Source of the DNA: Crotalaria pallida
Taxonomy: Eukaryota; Streptophyta; Magnoliopsida; Fabales; Fabaceae
DNA: 64,000 nucleotides
Direction of reading: 5' to 3'
NCBI GenBank assembly: GCA_037953625.1
Contig: CM075652.1
Coordinates: 75,235,501 to 75,299,500 of the forward strand
This document shows, piece after piece, positions 1-10,755 of this stretch (the first letter of the stretch is position 1; every line of letters begins with the position of its first letter). Both the position numbers and the translations under genes were made by a program. The notes under the pieces are model-generated. The model searched no databases and was not told where the DNA came from. It saw only the letters and a list, made by a program, of their open reading frames with translations.

Positions 1-865
1 GTTCCAAAACAGGTTCAGCAGAGCAAGTTCGGGTGATGATTTGACCAACCAAACGTGCATGAAAATGAGCAAATTTGGTCAATAAGGAAACTAGACATTG
101 CAAACTCTAAATAGAAATCAAAATGGCACGATTTGGAGTCCTCTACATACCTAAATCGAAGCCTCCAACTTAGCTCCTTACCACTGAAATTTCCCAACTT
201 CAGTTTCAAGAGTCCAACTTCAAGCAATTCGTTCTCCTTGCTCCAGCCACCAAAACACACGATTCTTGTCTCAAACTAAAGGTCTTGTGACACGCTTGAA
301 GAAGGTATCAAGCTCATCAACTGAGTATGGGTAGGGATTAAAAACGAAGATGAAGAACAGAGGGTGTTCAAACTAAAATTCAGCAGAGTTTCCCTTCTTT
401 TTCTTATTTTCTTATGATTTCCTCAAACCAAAAGCATGAATTTATAGCCAAGAATGGCTATCATGCACACCAACACGTGTTTCCATCAACTCCAGTCGGT
501 GCTAGGTGTAAATAATTGAATTACTCAACTTGTTGAATCATCAAACGCACTATCTTCAGCTTCAGCACCACTGTTACTCAAGTAAATTGATCGGCTACTC
601 GAGTAACGCACTCAGATTTTCAAAAATTATTATTTTATTCACTTTCCCTCCAAATATCTTTCCAATATTACCTCTTAGGTCCTTTCCAAGGACTAAACTG
701 CAAAAATCCTTATTTTTAGAACCCAAATTATTTTCTCTTATTTTTCCTTGGATAATTCTTTTAATATAACAGTAAAATTAATAAATAAAACTAACTAATT
801 CAATATAATTAGTTTTATTTAAATATTCCTTTTATTTACTTGGGAACAAAAATTGGGATATTACA
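1..865 (-). mobile_element. Tekay-1 3' LTR, partial
   Basis: Bases 1-865 match 7486-8350. The differences are near 277, 292, 427, 580, 771, 802 and 828. In element sense the LTR starts TGTAATATCCC (its plus-strand end is at 865) and lies directly beside the polypurine tract. It holds the TATA box (AATTTATA on plus, 439-446) and one promoter-proximal palindrome pair. In that pair one CTCGAG has become CTCAAG (577-582) and the other is intact (598-603). Confidence 0.95.
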
Positions 866-881
866 TTTCTCCCCCACTTAC
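866..881 (-). other. Tekay-1 polypurine tract
   Basis: On the minus strand this reads GTAAGTGGGGGAGAAA and directly abuts the TG of the 3' LTR. This is the usual position of the plus-strand DNA primer in LTR retrotransposons. Tekay-2 has a near-identical tract in the same place (about 31909-31923), which supports both calls. Confidence 0.85.
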
Positions 882-906
882 AAGAATTTCGTCCTCGAAA
901 TTCCGC

Positions 907-3459
907 TTACAAAAACAACTCAGGATAATCTTTTCTCATCTTATCTTCTAATTCCCAACTTGCTTCTGATACATCAGCATTTTCCCAAATAACTTTGACT
1001 AAAGGAATTTCTTTTCCCCGCAACTGCTTCATTCTTCGATCTTCAATTCTGACAGGGATTGTCTCAAAAGTGAGATTCTCTCTCAAAGCCACATCATCAG
1101 GTTGAACTTCAATTACTGAATCGGGATCTGGCACAAATTTCCGCAATTGCGAAACATGAAACACATCATGAAGATTGGACAAAGACGGAGGCAAAGCGAA
1201 CTGATAAGCTACAGACCCGATACGCTTGAGTATCTGATAAGGACCAATAAACCTTGCTGACAACTTCTTTGTCTTCAAAGCTCTCCCAACACCAGTTGTC
1301 GGTCTTACACGAATAAAAACATGATCGCCCTCTCCAAACTCCAAGGGTCTTCTCCTTTTATCCGCATAACTTTTCTGTCGGCTTTGCGCTGTCTTCATCT
1401 TTTCTCTGATCATCTGAATCTTCTCAGAGGTTTCCTGAACAAGCTCAGGTCCAATAATTGTTTGCTCCCCCATTTGGAACCAACATAGGGGAGTTTGGCA
1501 CTTCCTTCTGTACAAAGCTTCGAACGGTGCCATTCCAATACTGGTGTGATAACTGTTATTGTAGGTAAACTCTATCAGAGACAAGAGTTTATCCCAACCT
1601 TCCTGACTTTCTAACACACATGCTCTTAGCAAATCCTCAAGAGACTGGATAGTCCTTTCCGACTGACCATCAGTCTGGGGATGGTAAGCAGAACTCATTC
1701 TCAACTTTGATCCCAGAGACTGCTGCAAACCCTTCCAAAACTTGGAAGTAAATCTCGGATCTCGATCCGAAACAATACTTGAAGGTATACCATGCAGACG
1801 AACGATTTCCTTGATGTACAATTCAGCAAACTTATCCATGCGATAGAGCATATTAACTGGAATGAAATGCGCCGACTTGGTCAATCTATCAATAATTACC
1901 CAAATTGCATCAGCTACTACATTTGCTTTACCGGGATGGTATTGGAGCTCGAAATCATAATCCTTAATAAACTCCATCCAACGCCTTTGCCTCATATTCA
2001 ACTCTTTCTGGTCAAACAGATACCTCAGACTCTTATGGTCACTAAATACCTTGAAGGTAGTGCCATAGAGGTAGTGTCTCCAAATCTTCAGAGCGAAGAC
2101 AATAGCAGCAAGCTCTAAATCATGCGTCGGATAGTTGACCTCATGCACTTTCAACTGCCTGGATGCGTATGCTACCACTTTTCTATCTTGCATTAAAACG
2201 CATCCAAGTCCTTGCCTCGAAGCATCACAATAAACATCGAAGCTTCTATGTGGGTCAGGCAACACCAACACTGGTGAGGACGTCAACTTCTCCTTTAACA
2301 ACTGAAAACTTTCCTCACACTTATGATCCCACAAGAAAGGTTGATCTTTACGAGTCAACTTAGTCAATGGCAAGGCAATCTTCGAAAAACCTTCAATAAA
2401 CCTCCGGTAGTATCCAGCTAAACCCAAGAAACTACGGACCTCGGTCACAGTCTTTGGCTGTTCCCACTTCAGCACAGCTCCAACTTTAGCTGGATCTACA
2501 GCAATGCCTTCCTTGGTGATAACATGTCCCAAAAAGTTCACCTTGTCCAACCAAAACTCACACTTAGCAAGTTTGGCATACAACTGCTTCTCCTTCAAGA
2601 TCCCCAACACAATCTTGAGATGTTCAGCATGATCCTCAGGACTCTTGGAATAGATAAGAATATCATCGATGAATACTACCACGAACGAATCCAGATAAGG
2701 TCTGAAAATCCGGTTCATATAATCCATGAAGATAGCAGGAGCATTTGTTAGCCCAAACGGCATAACCACATACTCATAATGACCATATCTTGATCTGAAA
2801 GCCGTCTTCGGAATGTCTTCATCCCGAACTCGAATCTGATGATATCCCGACCTTAGATCGATCTTAGAAAACACTGAAGCTCCTCGGACTTGATCCATAA
2901 GATCGTCAATCCTTGGCAAAGGATACTTGTTCTTGATTGTGACCTTATTCAGCTGACGATAGTCCACACACATCCTCATGCTTCCGTCCTTCTTCTTAAC
3001 AAACAACAACGGGGCTCCCCAGGGCAAAACACTCGGCCTTATCATTTGCTTCTGCAGCAATTCTTCAATCTGTTTCTTCATCTCAGCCATCTCCGGTGGT
3101 GCCATCCTATACGGAGCAATCGAGATAGGTCCGGTTCCAGGTACGAGATCGATTCCAAACTCAATCTCACGCTTTGGCGGTAATCCTGGAATTTCTTCTG
3201 GAAACACTTCCGGAAAGTCTCTAACCACCAGAATATCCTCAATCTCCACTTCCTTCTTCTCTTCCACAATTGAGGAGAATAGACAAACATACCCTTGGGG
3301 TTCAAAACTTAAGGATTCATGGTTTCGGAACTGGATCGTCTTTTCCTTACAGTCTAAGATAACTTGATTTCGATGCAACCAATCCATTCCTAGGATCACA
3401 TCTATCTTAAGCATGGGTAAACAGATTAAATCTACTGAGGATATATGGTTTAGGACCAT
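907..3459 (-). pseudogene. pol: Tekay-1 pol (RT, RNase H, truncated integrase)
   Basis: An open frame of 850 codons. It begins at the end of the protease (GMDW near residue 25). RT follows, with [13 protein letters not shown] near 147 and the catalytic FIDD at 263-266. RNase H has DVYCDAS near 408, and the frame runs to VVADA at 518. The next residues (IWVIIDRL) already belong to the integrase core. Compared with Tekay-2, about 570 bp (190 codons) are missing in frame here, including the zinc-binding domain and the first catalytic Asp. The second Asp (565) and the Glu (601) of the D-D-35-E triad remain. The C-terminus resembles a chromodomain. The ATG overlaps the gag-PR stop codon in another frame. 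Integration in cis is very unlikely. Confidence 0.9.
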
Positions 3460-4655
3460 TATCTTACAATCTTTGCAACCTTAGAAACAACACAAGGGTT
3501 GTTGGTGGGGGTTTCAAGCTTTAGATGATAGGGTGACTCAGATACTACTAACTTTAAGCGATTTACACACTCATAAGACACGAAAGAGTGTGTGGCTCCG
3601 GAATCAAACATAACAACACAGGGTTGGGCATTAAGAAAATAGATACCTTGGATTAGGCCAGATGATGGGGTTAATTCCATTCCACTCAAAGAAAACACTT
3701 TTCCAGCAACAGCGGGTCTGCTTACTCCCTCTTTCTTTATCGGCTCCTTGCATTCACGAGAATAGTGCCCTTTCTTCCCACAATTGAAACAAAGGCCATG
3801 CTGAACAACATAACAGCTTGTTCCGAAATGGAAACGGTTACACTTCTCGCACTTACGATTACTTGTTTGAGGAGTACCTTTACCACCATTCATTTCCTTC
3901 CCTTTTCCTTTATGATAATAAGGACCCTTACTCCGGTTGTTGAAATTTTTCTTCCTGATGGGTCCAGTCCCTGATTGACTCCTCCTTTGTGCCTCTTCCT
4001 CTTCCTTATCATCTTCATAAACTCGGCACATCTCTACTAAAGCAGGAAAACTTCTCACCTTCTGATATCCAAAAGCAGACTTTATCTCCGGCTTGAGCCC
4101 ATTCTCAAACTTGATGCATTTGGACCTCTCGTCCGGGTTGAGTTGGTAGTACGGAGAATACTTGATAAGCTCCTCGAACTTTGCTGCGTATTCCCCTACA
4201 CTAATGTCTCCTTGTTTCAATTGCATAAATTCCAACTCCTTCTTTCTCCTTTGATCCTCAGGAAAGTATTTATTGAGAAATTTCTCAACAAACACATCCC
4301 AAGTAATCAGCCTTCCTTCATAATTCAAAAGTTGTATGGTGTGATGCCACCAATTCTCAGCTTAACCACACAATATGAAAACTGCAAACTTCACTCTTTG
4401 AGCATCGGTGCATTCCATAGTGCGAAAGATCTTGTTCAACTCCTGAATCCAACGATTCGCTTCCTCAGGCTTGTGACCTCCTTCAAACTTTGAAGGTTTA
4501 AAGCGTCGAAATTCCGAGAAAGTCTTCGACTCCTGGTTCTCTGCTTGCATTGGCTGATGGGGCGGATTAGATTGTTGCTGACGCATATTCACTAATACAT
4601 CAGTCAACCTCTCTATGGCCTCGGCCATATGATTATTATTGTTTCTAGTAGACAT
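3459..4655 (-). pseudogene. gag: Tekay-1 gag and protease, broken by a stop codon
   Basis: One reading frame split by a TAA at about 4362. The first part (4362-4655, 97 codons) starts MSTRNNNN and contains the start of the retrotransposon gag domain. The second (3459-4328 plus the bridge to 4362) continues the gag domain. It has a CCHC zinc knuckle (CFNCGKKGHYSREC) and the aspartic protease motif DSGATHSF. It ends in a TAA at the junction with pol, where the frame changes, although Tekay elements usually encode one polyprotein. Two lesions therefore separate gag, PR and RT. Confidence 0.88.
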
Positions 4656-4824
4656 CTTTAACCTGCACTGAAGATTCTACATCAGGCTAACATCCTAACG
4701 AGAAGTATGCACGACACACCTCTTTCCAATTCTAAAACTCACTATACATAGACGCTAAAGCAAGCATCTAAAACAAATATTACCTTTTGGAGATCACAGA
4801 TCAGCATCAGTTCGCAGGATCACA

Positions 4825-4836
4825 GCTCTGATACCA
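4825..4836 (-). other. Tekay-1 primer binding site
   Basis: The minus strand reads TGGTATCAGAGC, the standard site complementary to the 3' end of plant initiator methionine tRNA. It lies 5 bases from the LTR end (LTR begins at 4842 on plus) and about 170 bases before the gag ATG. It fixes element orientation and LTR boundary. Confidence 0.93.
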
Positions 4837-5412
4837 ACAAATGTGGACACTCGATGTATATTAACAAATTATGAGACATTCTCAAGATATAGCTTTATTT
4901 ATATTAAATAAAGAAAGCTGGAATATATAATAAATGTTATTTGTATAGGAACTTTATGGAAAAACTTTTTCTTTCTATACACCAAGTTCCATATCCGAAA
5001 GCTTTGATTCGAAAACACATTTCTTTCAAAAATGAACGGTTGAGTACCTGTTTGTACTTTCAGCGGAAACGATTTTCAAAATGATTACTGCAGTTGTAAT
5101 TGAAATAATTTTAAGGATCATAATAACTATACAACCATAGCCCATATATATATAAAAACTCAGGTACCCAAGTATCAGAGATAAAAGTCGAGGTAGCAAA
5201 ATATAAGGATACAGACCAGCAGATATAAAATAACAGCTCTCATAGACCCTCTCAACTATATACAATATAACACAAATCAAAATAAAAGAGTCTTCGAGAG
5301 CTGAGCCATGATCCACCCACGCTGATGTCTGATCCCTGGTCATCCAAAAGCTAAACACCACATCCTAACATGGTCCCCATACTGCACATACTATCAAAAC
5401 AAAAACACCACA

Positions 5413-5880
5413 TCACTGATTGTCCGCCGCTGGCCCATCCACATCCTCTACGGGGTCCTCCTCCTCCTCCTCGTCCGACACCACAGTGGTAGCAACGCGA
5501 TGCACTGGCTCCGGAGAGGGTGCAAAGCGTACCCTGGTGGCCGAACCAGGACGAGGAGTGGCCGTAGCAGTAGCCTCATCAGAAGTAGAGGGACGTGTAC
5601 GGGTGGCAGGGCGTCGGACACGTAGGTTATAAAAACGACGTCCATGATGTGGGGGTGGAGAACCAAAACGATAAGTGTAAGCTGGTGGAATGTGCAGTAT
5701 GTAGATCATGGGGATGCGAAGCCTACGAGGTCGCACTCGAGCAAAGGGGTTAGGATGACGAAAGATCACGTCAACCTCACCCTCGAACACCGCTCGGTGC
5801 TCCTCGTAGTCCCACACTCCTCTACGGAGCGGGCGTAACTCCACGTATGTCAGGTGACGAGCCATCACCTGCAAGGGCAT
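5413..5880 (-). CDS. LTR-internal ORF, 155 codons, unknown protein
   Basis: I do not recognise this protein. It lies inside the LTR in the same sense as gag-pol, about 2 kb downstream of the LTR TATA box. The predicted product is 155 residues. The N-terminal half is Arg-rich with aromatic residues and Pro (VWDYEEHR, FRHPNPFARVRPRRLR). A low-complexity Ala/Thr/Pro stretch follows, then an acidic tail (SDEEEEEDPVEDVDG). The stretch is clearly GC-rich compared with the AT-rich LTR around it. The bases just before the second in-frame ATG (codon 6) look like a plant 3' splice site: a pyrimidine-rich run ending TTGCAG, then GTGATGGC. A spliced leader could therefore start translation at MARHLTYVE. 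It could also be a chance ORF; no second complete LTR is present for comparison. Confidence 0.45.
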   Translation of the reverse strand: MPLQVMARHLTYVELRPLRRGVWDYEEHRAVFEGEVDVIFRHPNPFARVRPRRLRIPMIYILHIPPAYTYRFGSPPPHHGRRFYNLRVRRPATRTRPSTSDEATATATPRPGSATRVRFAPSPEPVHRVATTVVSDEEEEEDPVEDVDGPAADNQ

Positions 5881-6652
5881 AGGGAGTTAGCAAATACTAA
5901 CACATAATAAAATAGACAGGGTACACTTTTAATCAATTAATACTATATCTCATACAATTAACAATTCATCATCCATGTTAAACACCAACATCAAGACTTA
6001 ACTATAAATCAATAGCATATGCAGTCATGATGTATCTAATCTTATCAATGCATGATTGTTGGCCAACTACAACAAATAGGCTTCCGTGACACCTTAAAAT
6101 AAACATGCCCGATACCCATACGGAGTATCTCATCGAACTCGGCCCGCAAATAAATCAACACCTCTAGAGCTCTTAGAAATGTTGCCGACGTATCCCGTAG
6201 GACTACGCCTCATCGAGTCCGGCACCAAATGACATGCCCACACGCACGTGTGTATTTCCGGAAACAAAAGGTGCAACCCCGGTCACCGACACTCCCCCGT
6301 GAACCCTTTGGAGCAGACACCCAGGTCCCTCGAGTTCAACCGAAAGGATATGCCCACGCCTCTCGGACGTGTCTCCACACATGTGGGAATCCAAATAATG
6401 CAGATGCTATGCATGGCTTTGACTACCCTTACTATTCAATGTCATTTAAGTTGTTTGAAGCTGGGACTTGGCATAATTAAACTTCATTTAACATACACTG
6501 ACTTCCATTAATTTCTAGTTCAGTAATTAAATTGATTCAAACCCTTTGCTAATCAATCACCTCATTAAATTCTGATCCTTTTACAACAATTCAGTCACTA
6601 ATAGATTAACAGAGTCTATTAATCGAGTATTGCATTAGATTACTCGAGTAAT

Positions 6653-6998
6653 ATTTTTGCACCTTTCGCATTACTCGAGTGACAGCTCGAATTACTCGAG
6701 TAATATTTTTGCACTTTTCGCATTACTCGAGTGACAGCTCGAATTACTCGAGTAATATTTTTGCACCTTTCGCATTACTCGAGTGACAGCTCGAATTACT
6801 TGAGTAATATTTTTGCACCTTTCGCATTACTCGATTAACAGATCTATTACTCGAGTAGTACTGCATATATTTCAAATTATTCAAAGTTTTAAGGTGTTAC
6901 TCGATTAATACTTCAGATTAATCGAGTAATCCTCTTGCACTCATCAGATAAATCAGAATTTTCACACATTACTCGAGTGACAGCTCGAATTACTCGAG
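6653..6998. repeat. Phased TCGA-palindrome array in Tekay-1 LTR leader
   Basis: Thirteen sites with consensus TTACTCGAGTAA. Six-base cores start at 6653, 6674, 6695, 6726, 6747, 6778, 6799, 6830, 6850, 6900, 6921, 6972 and 6993. The intervals are 21, 21, 31, 21, 31, 21, 31, 20, 50, 21, 51 and 21. Part of this is a 52 bp tandem repeat (21+31). The sites at 6830, 6900 and 6921 are hybrids (CTCGAT or ATCGAG). The site at 6799 is CTTGAG, a CpG transition. The array lies about 0.9-1.3 kb downstream of the TATA box. Confidence 0.9.
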
Positions 6999-7923
6999 TA
7001 AATTATGCAGCAAAACACTGCTGAACTGGTTTTTATATGTCAAACTCATGCCAATCCAATTTTTACCAAAGTTAAGCTTCAAACCAACTTAAATACATTA
7101 CATTAAACTTGTTCATAGCATCAATTTCAAGCATTAACACCAAAATCACAGAATCATAACAATTTCCCCCAATTTTGACCTAAAACACAACCTCACATAC
7201 CAATTCCTTAATTACCCAATTTCAGATCAAATTGAAGGTTCATTTAGCTTTAGATATCAAAATCTAACATGTTCCAATTCAGTTTTAAGATCAAATTGGC
7301 CTCCAAGCCATTGTCCCCTAACCTAGTGCCCTTTGAACCTCATGGTGGTTCAACCAATATTCAAATCAATTCCTCAATCTATTCTAGCATTAGTAAAGCT
7401 TCTCCCTTACCTCAATGAAGCTTTTTGAATGCAAAGGCAGCAAAGAAGCTCACAGAATCCACCAACTCCAAATGCTCTGTTTTCGGTTCCAAAACAGGTT
7501 CAGCAGAGCAAGTTCGGGTGATGATTTGACCAACCAAACGTGCATGAAAATGAGCAAATTTGGTCAATAAGGAAACTAGACATTGCAAACTCTAAATAGA
7601 AATCAAAATGGCACGATTTGGAGTCCTCTACATACCTAAATCGAAGCCTCCAACTTAGCTCCTTACCACTGAAATTTCCCAACTTCAGTTTCAAGAGTCC
7701 AACTTCAAGCAATTCGTTCTCCTTGCTCCAGCCACCAAAACACACGATTCTTGTCTCAAATTAAAGGTCTTGTGACAAGCTTGAAGAAGGTATCAAGCTC
7801 ATCAACTGAGTATGGGTAGGGATTAAAAACGAAGATGAAGAACAGAGGGTGTTCAAACTAAAATTCAGCAGAGTTTCCCTTCTTTTTCTTATTTTCTTAT
7901 GATTTCCTCAACCCAAAAGCATG

Positions 7924-7931
7924 AATTTATA
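7924..7931 (-). promoter_or_regulatory. Tekay-1 LTR TATA box
   Basis: The minus strand reads GGCTATAAATTC here. It is the only good TATA box near the start of the LTR, about 420 bp from the LTR 5' end, and is identical in the other LTR at 439-446. Upstream in element sense lies the CTCGAG pair at 8062-8067 and 8083-8088, the nearer site 131 bp away. Confidence 0.65.
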
Positions 7932-8061
7932 GCCAAGAATGGCTATCATGCACACCAACACGTGTTTCCATCAACTCCAGTCGGTGCTAGGTGTAAATAA
8001 TTGAATTACTCAACTTGTTGAATCATCAAACGCACTATCTTCAGCTTCAGCACCACTGTTA

Positions 8062-8088
8062 CTCGAGTAAATTGATCGGCTACTCGAG
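8062..8088. promoter_or_regulatory. Promoter-proximal ACTCGAGT pair, Tekay-1
   Basis: Two CTCGAG palindromes 21 bp apart (8062 and 8083), each in TACTCGAGTA context, 131 bp upstream of the TATA box in element sense. The partial LTR has the same pair at 577 and 598, the first mutated to CTCAAG. Position and spacing match the pair in the gypsy LTR at 62082-62107. A paired binding site for a dimeric factor is an inference. Confidence 0.6.
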
Positions 8089-8350
8089 TAACGCACTCAG
8101 ATTTTCAAAAATTATTATTTTATTCACTTTCCCTCCAAATATCTTTCCAATATTACCTCTTAGGTCCTTTCCAAGGACTAAACTGCAAAAATCCTTATTT
8201 TTAGAACCCAAATTATTTTCTCTTATTTTTCCTTGGATAATTCTTTTAATATAACAATAAAATTAATAAATAAAACTAACTAATTCCATATAATTAGTTT
8301 TATTTAAATATTTCTTTTATTTACTTGGGAACAAAAATTGGGATATTACA

Positions 8351-8905
8351 CCCTTTCCAATGAATATGCCCATATATTTTCCAATTTCCAGCAACGTTCC
8401 AATCTGTCCTTTTTACCGTTGATTCAGAAAATCCAATTTGAAATTCAGACTTGGTGATAGATGGGCGCTATGAGATAAAAACAAAATTTCCAGCTACACA
8501 CAGTACTGTAAAACCAATACAGAAATGAAGAGGTGCTAGCGGTGTCGTACTATTGATTGTTGAAGAAGATGAACAGTGTTGCCGAGCTTACAGACTGTTC
8601 GAGCTTGGCATCTGTTCGAGCTTGGGGACTTGAGTGACGAATCTAATCTGAGCTGGCTGAGCTGATCTTTTGGTCGACTGTTTTGCACTGAGAGCGAGAG
8701 CTGTCCGATCTGATCTTTTGACCGACTGTTTTGCTCTGAGCGATAGCTGTCCGAGCAGATCTTTTGGCCGACTAATTTGCTCTGAGCGATAGCTTGGATT
8801 GATCACTTCCGAGCACGCCTGAGCTTAAGTTGATTTACTCCAACTTCATCAACATACCAATTCGATCTTTAGCCTTCCGAGCAAGGTGCCGATACCAATG
8901 TGAAC
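8351..8905. repeat. CCGAGC-rich repeat, left part
   Basis: No gene. It contains repeated GTTCGAGCTTGG and imperfect copies of a unit with GATCTTTTGGCCGACT and TCTGAGCGATAGCT (about 8660-8790). The right end (CCGAGCAAGGTGCCGATACCAATGTGAAC) is one unit of a degenerate tandem repeat whose next unit resumes at 10450, beyond the solo LTR. The style resembles the LTR at 19440-20959, so it may be a fragment of a related LTR. Confidence 0.5.
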
Positions 8906-10444
8906 TGTTAGGAAATAGGATGCGACAAACGCAGCGGGAAAAAAAAATAAATCCTATTTCCATCCAGGATCCATGTGAAAGCATGAATTGAGATAGGGAA
9001 TAAAATTACCTTTTGCAGGGAAGAGGAGACCAACGAATCTTATCACGAACGCTTCGTCAATCACGAGCACATCAATGTGTTGTGCCTCTATTGGCATCCA
9101 CACGAACAAATTCCCAATTGGAGTCACGTCTCTCTTCTCAATGCTAGTAGAGAAGAGAGAGTCTGTGTATCACTCACTCTCTGATATGACGGCTAGGTTT
9201 ACCGTTCTGTGTCTCACACATCTCTTTTCCTTAAAGCTAATAATATTATATTTATAATATTATCAGACCAACTGGTTGGGCTTTTAGGAGATAAATTCGA
9301 ATTCTATCTTATATGTAGAAGATAAAATCAAATTTATATCTTATACATAAAGATAAAACGAATCATATCTTAATCATATCAGAAAGATTTAATTTTATAA
9401 AAATATAACTATTGTATTTTTTATCAAATGTAATATCTCCAATTTTATCTGCTCTTAGTGTGTGACCCTATAGGTTCCTGTAACGTTGGCAGTAATGTTA
9501 AAATCACATTTTAATTTTACAAGCAATGAGCGGTATCTAGCAACACATCATTGCTACCCAAGTGACAGGAATGTCTGTGATTTGACTAAACCTTTTACTG
9601 TGACCAATGAACATGTGTAAGTTTAATCCCTTTGTCCAAATATCATAGTTACACTCGTGGCATGGAACGTGTCACCCATGAATAGTGTAACCTATGGTTT
9701 CTTGATCCCTGAGTAGACGCGTCTAAACAAGTCTCGTCAATATCTCATATTGACTGTCTTGAGTATGGCCATACATTTCACCGTCTCACTCAATCAAGGG
9801 GCCCAGAGATATAATTCCTATTGATAAGGAAGGACAAATCCCATCTACGTCACTCACATCCCTCTACATGATTTGTCATATACCCGACTACAACCGTTAT
9901 GATCACCTGGTTAAAGATGACGTTAGATTGCGTGAAAGCATATAATTCCTCATGTTGGGAACCGTAGCGACTTCAGGTCGAAGGACCATGTACACCATTG
10001 TCACTATGAGAATCGCTTATGACACTCACTTAATAACCCATGTAGCATTCTCATGGCGGGTCAATCCAGTACACAATTGTCCCAATGTGTACTTACGTGA
10101 AGACTTGATATCCCATATCCATGACCGGTACGATACAGTCATCAGTCTGCCACATACTAGTCTCGATGTATTATAGTTGTCCTTATTAACTATAATACTC
10201 GACTAGGGAATCTTTAAGGATAATTATCAATCAATAAGATCTCACTATCAAGTCATGTACTTGATATTCTTATGACATTGAACTTATAATCCTAAGGACT
10301 TTATTACATCTATTTTAATTAAACAATTAAAGAATAAATATAATAAATGAAATGCCTCATTATTATTAATAGTAATAATCCATAAACATGAAATAAGTAC
10401 AAGTAAAAGAGAAAATATGATTGCCACTAGGGCACTCTCCAACA
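8906..10444 (-). mobile_element. Solo Copia-type LTR, 1539 bp, TSD TGAAC
   Basis: In element sense it starts TGTTGGAGAGTGCCC and ends CCTATTTCCTAACA, a typical form for Copia LTRs of the Angela or similar lineages (recalled, not searched). It is flanked on both sides by TGAAC (8901-8905 and 10445-10449), so it is a complete insertion reduced to one LTR by LTR-LTR recombination. It sits inside the CCGAGC-rich repeat, whose units continue on both sides. It contains no coding sequence. Confidence 0.88.
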
Positions 10445-10449
10445 TGAAC

Positions 10450-10755
10450 ACACCGAGCAACGATGCCGAGAACAATGTGAACACCGAGATCATCTCGGAA
10501 TTTTGACTCTTTTCATTCCAGTGATTGGAATTTTGACTTTTATCTTGGATATTCCTTATTTTTTTTATGGATAAATTAACATTTTTTATATGATAATCAA
10601 CTTTATCATGTTGAATCAAAATTAAATAAGAATTAAATATTTCACTCTTTTGTGTTTGATGATATTATGAGCATAATTGATAATAAACCAGAACGTTATT
10701 TAATTGGACATAAATTTATTGGAAGATAATGACTATTCATTTTTTAAATATTATA
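10450..10755. other. CCGAGC repeat end, then AT-rich DNA
   Basis: About 10450-10500 completes the CCGAGC tandem repeat split by the solo LTR (two further GTGAACACCGAG-type units). The rest is AT-rich with no gene signal. The 111-codon minus-strand frame at 10284-10619 spans the LTR edge and is not credible as a gene. Confidence 0.6.

Larger units (their letters stand above)
1..8350 (-). mobile_element. Tekay-1: Ty3/gypsy chromovirus, left LTR cut by window edge
   Basis: Read on the minus strand the order is 5' LTR (4842-8350), primer binding site, gag-protease, RT-RNase H-integrase, polypurine tract, 3' LTR (1-865, continuing outside the window). The two LTRs align without gaps at an offset of 7485 bases. 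I count 7 substitutions in 865 bases (0.8%), so the insertion is young. The integrase tail ends in a chromodomain-like segment, which with the 3.5 kb LTR points to the Tekay (Del) clade. All coding parts are broken, so the copy is non-autonomous. The left target-site duplicate is outside the window; the right flank begins CCCTT. Confidence 0.93.
4842..8350 (-). mobile_element. Tekay-1 5' LTR (3509 bp)
   Basis: Bounded by TGTGGACAC at 4842 and GATATTACA at 8350 on plus, so it has TG...CA ends. In element sense its parts run: a palindrome pair (8062-8088), a TATA box (7924-7931), a long leader region with a palindrome array (6653-6998), a 155-codon ORF (5413-5880), then the PBS. At 3.5 kb it is long even for Tekay. 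Short leader ORFs such as 7500-7745 are repeated in the other LTR only because the LTRs are nearly identical; I see no protein family in them. Confidence 0.93.

Noticed and set aside
15..260. 81-codon minus-strand frame, repeated exactly at 7500-7745
   Set aside because: The repetition only reflects the near-identical LTRs; no domain, and no comparable frame in the other gypsy LTRs.
1792..3367. Plus-strand frames of up to 129 codons across Tekay-1 pol
   Set aside because: They are antisense shadows of the pol frame and have no independent motif.
6653..6998. CRISPR-like array (short palindromic repeats with 20-30 bp spacers)
   Set aside because: Repeats are only 8-12 bp, spacing varies in steps, the host is a plant, and the array lies within an LTR with no cas genes.
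8891..8905. A primer-binding-site-like TTGGTATCGGC beside the solo Copia LTR
   Set aside because: The TGAAC duplicates show the LTR is a complete solo insertion, and the sequence is part of the flanking CCGAGC tandem repeat.
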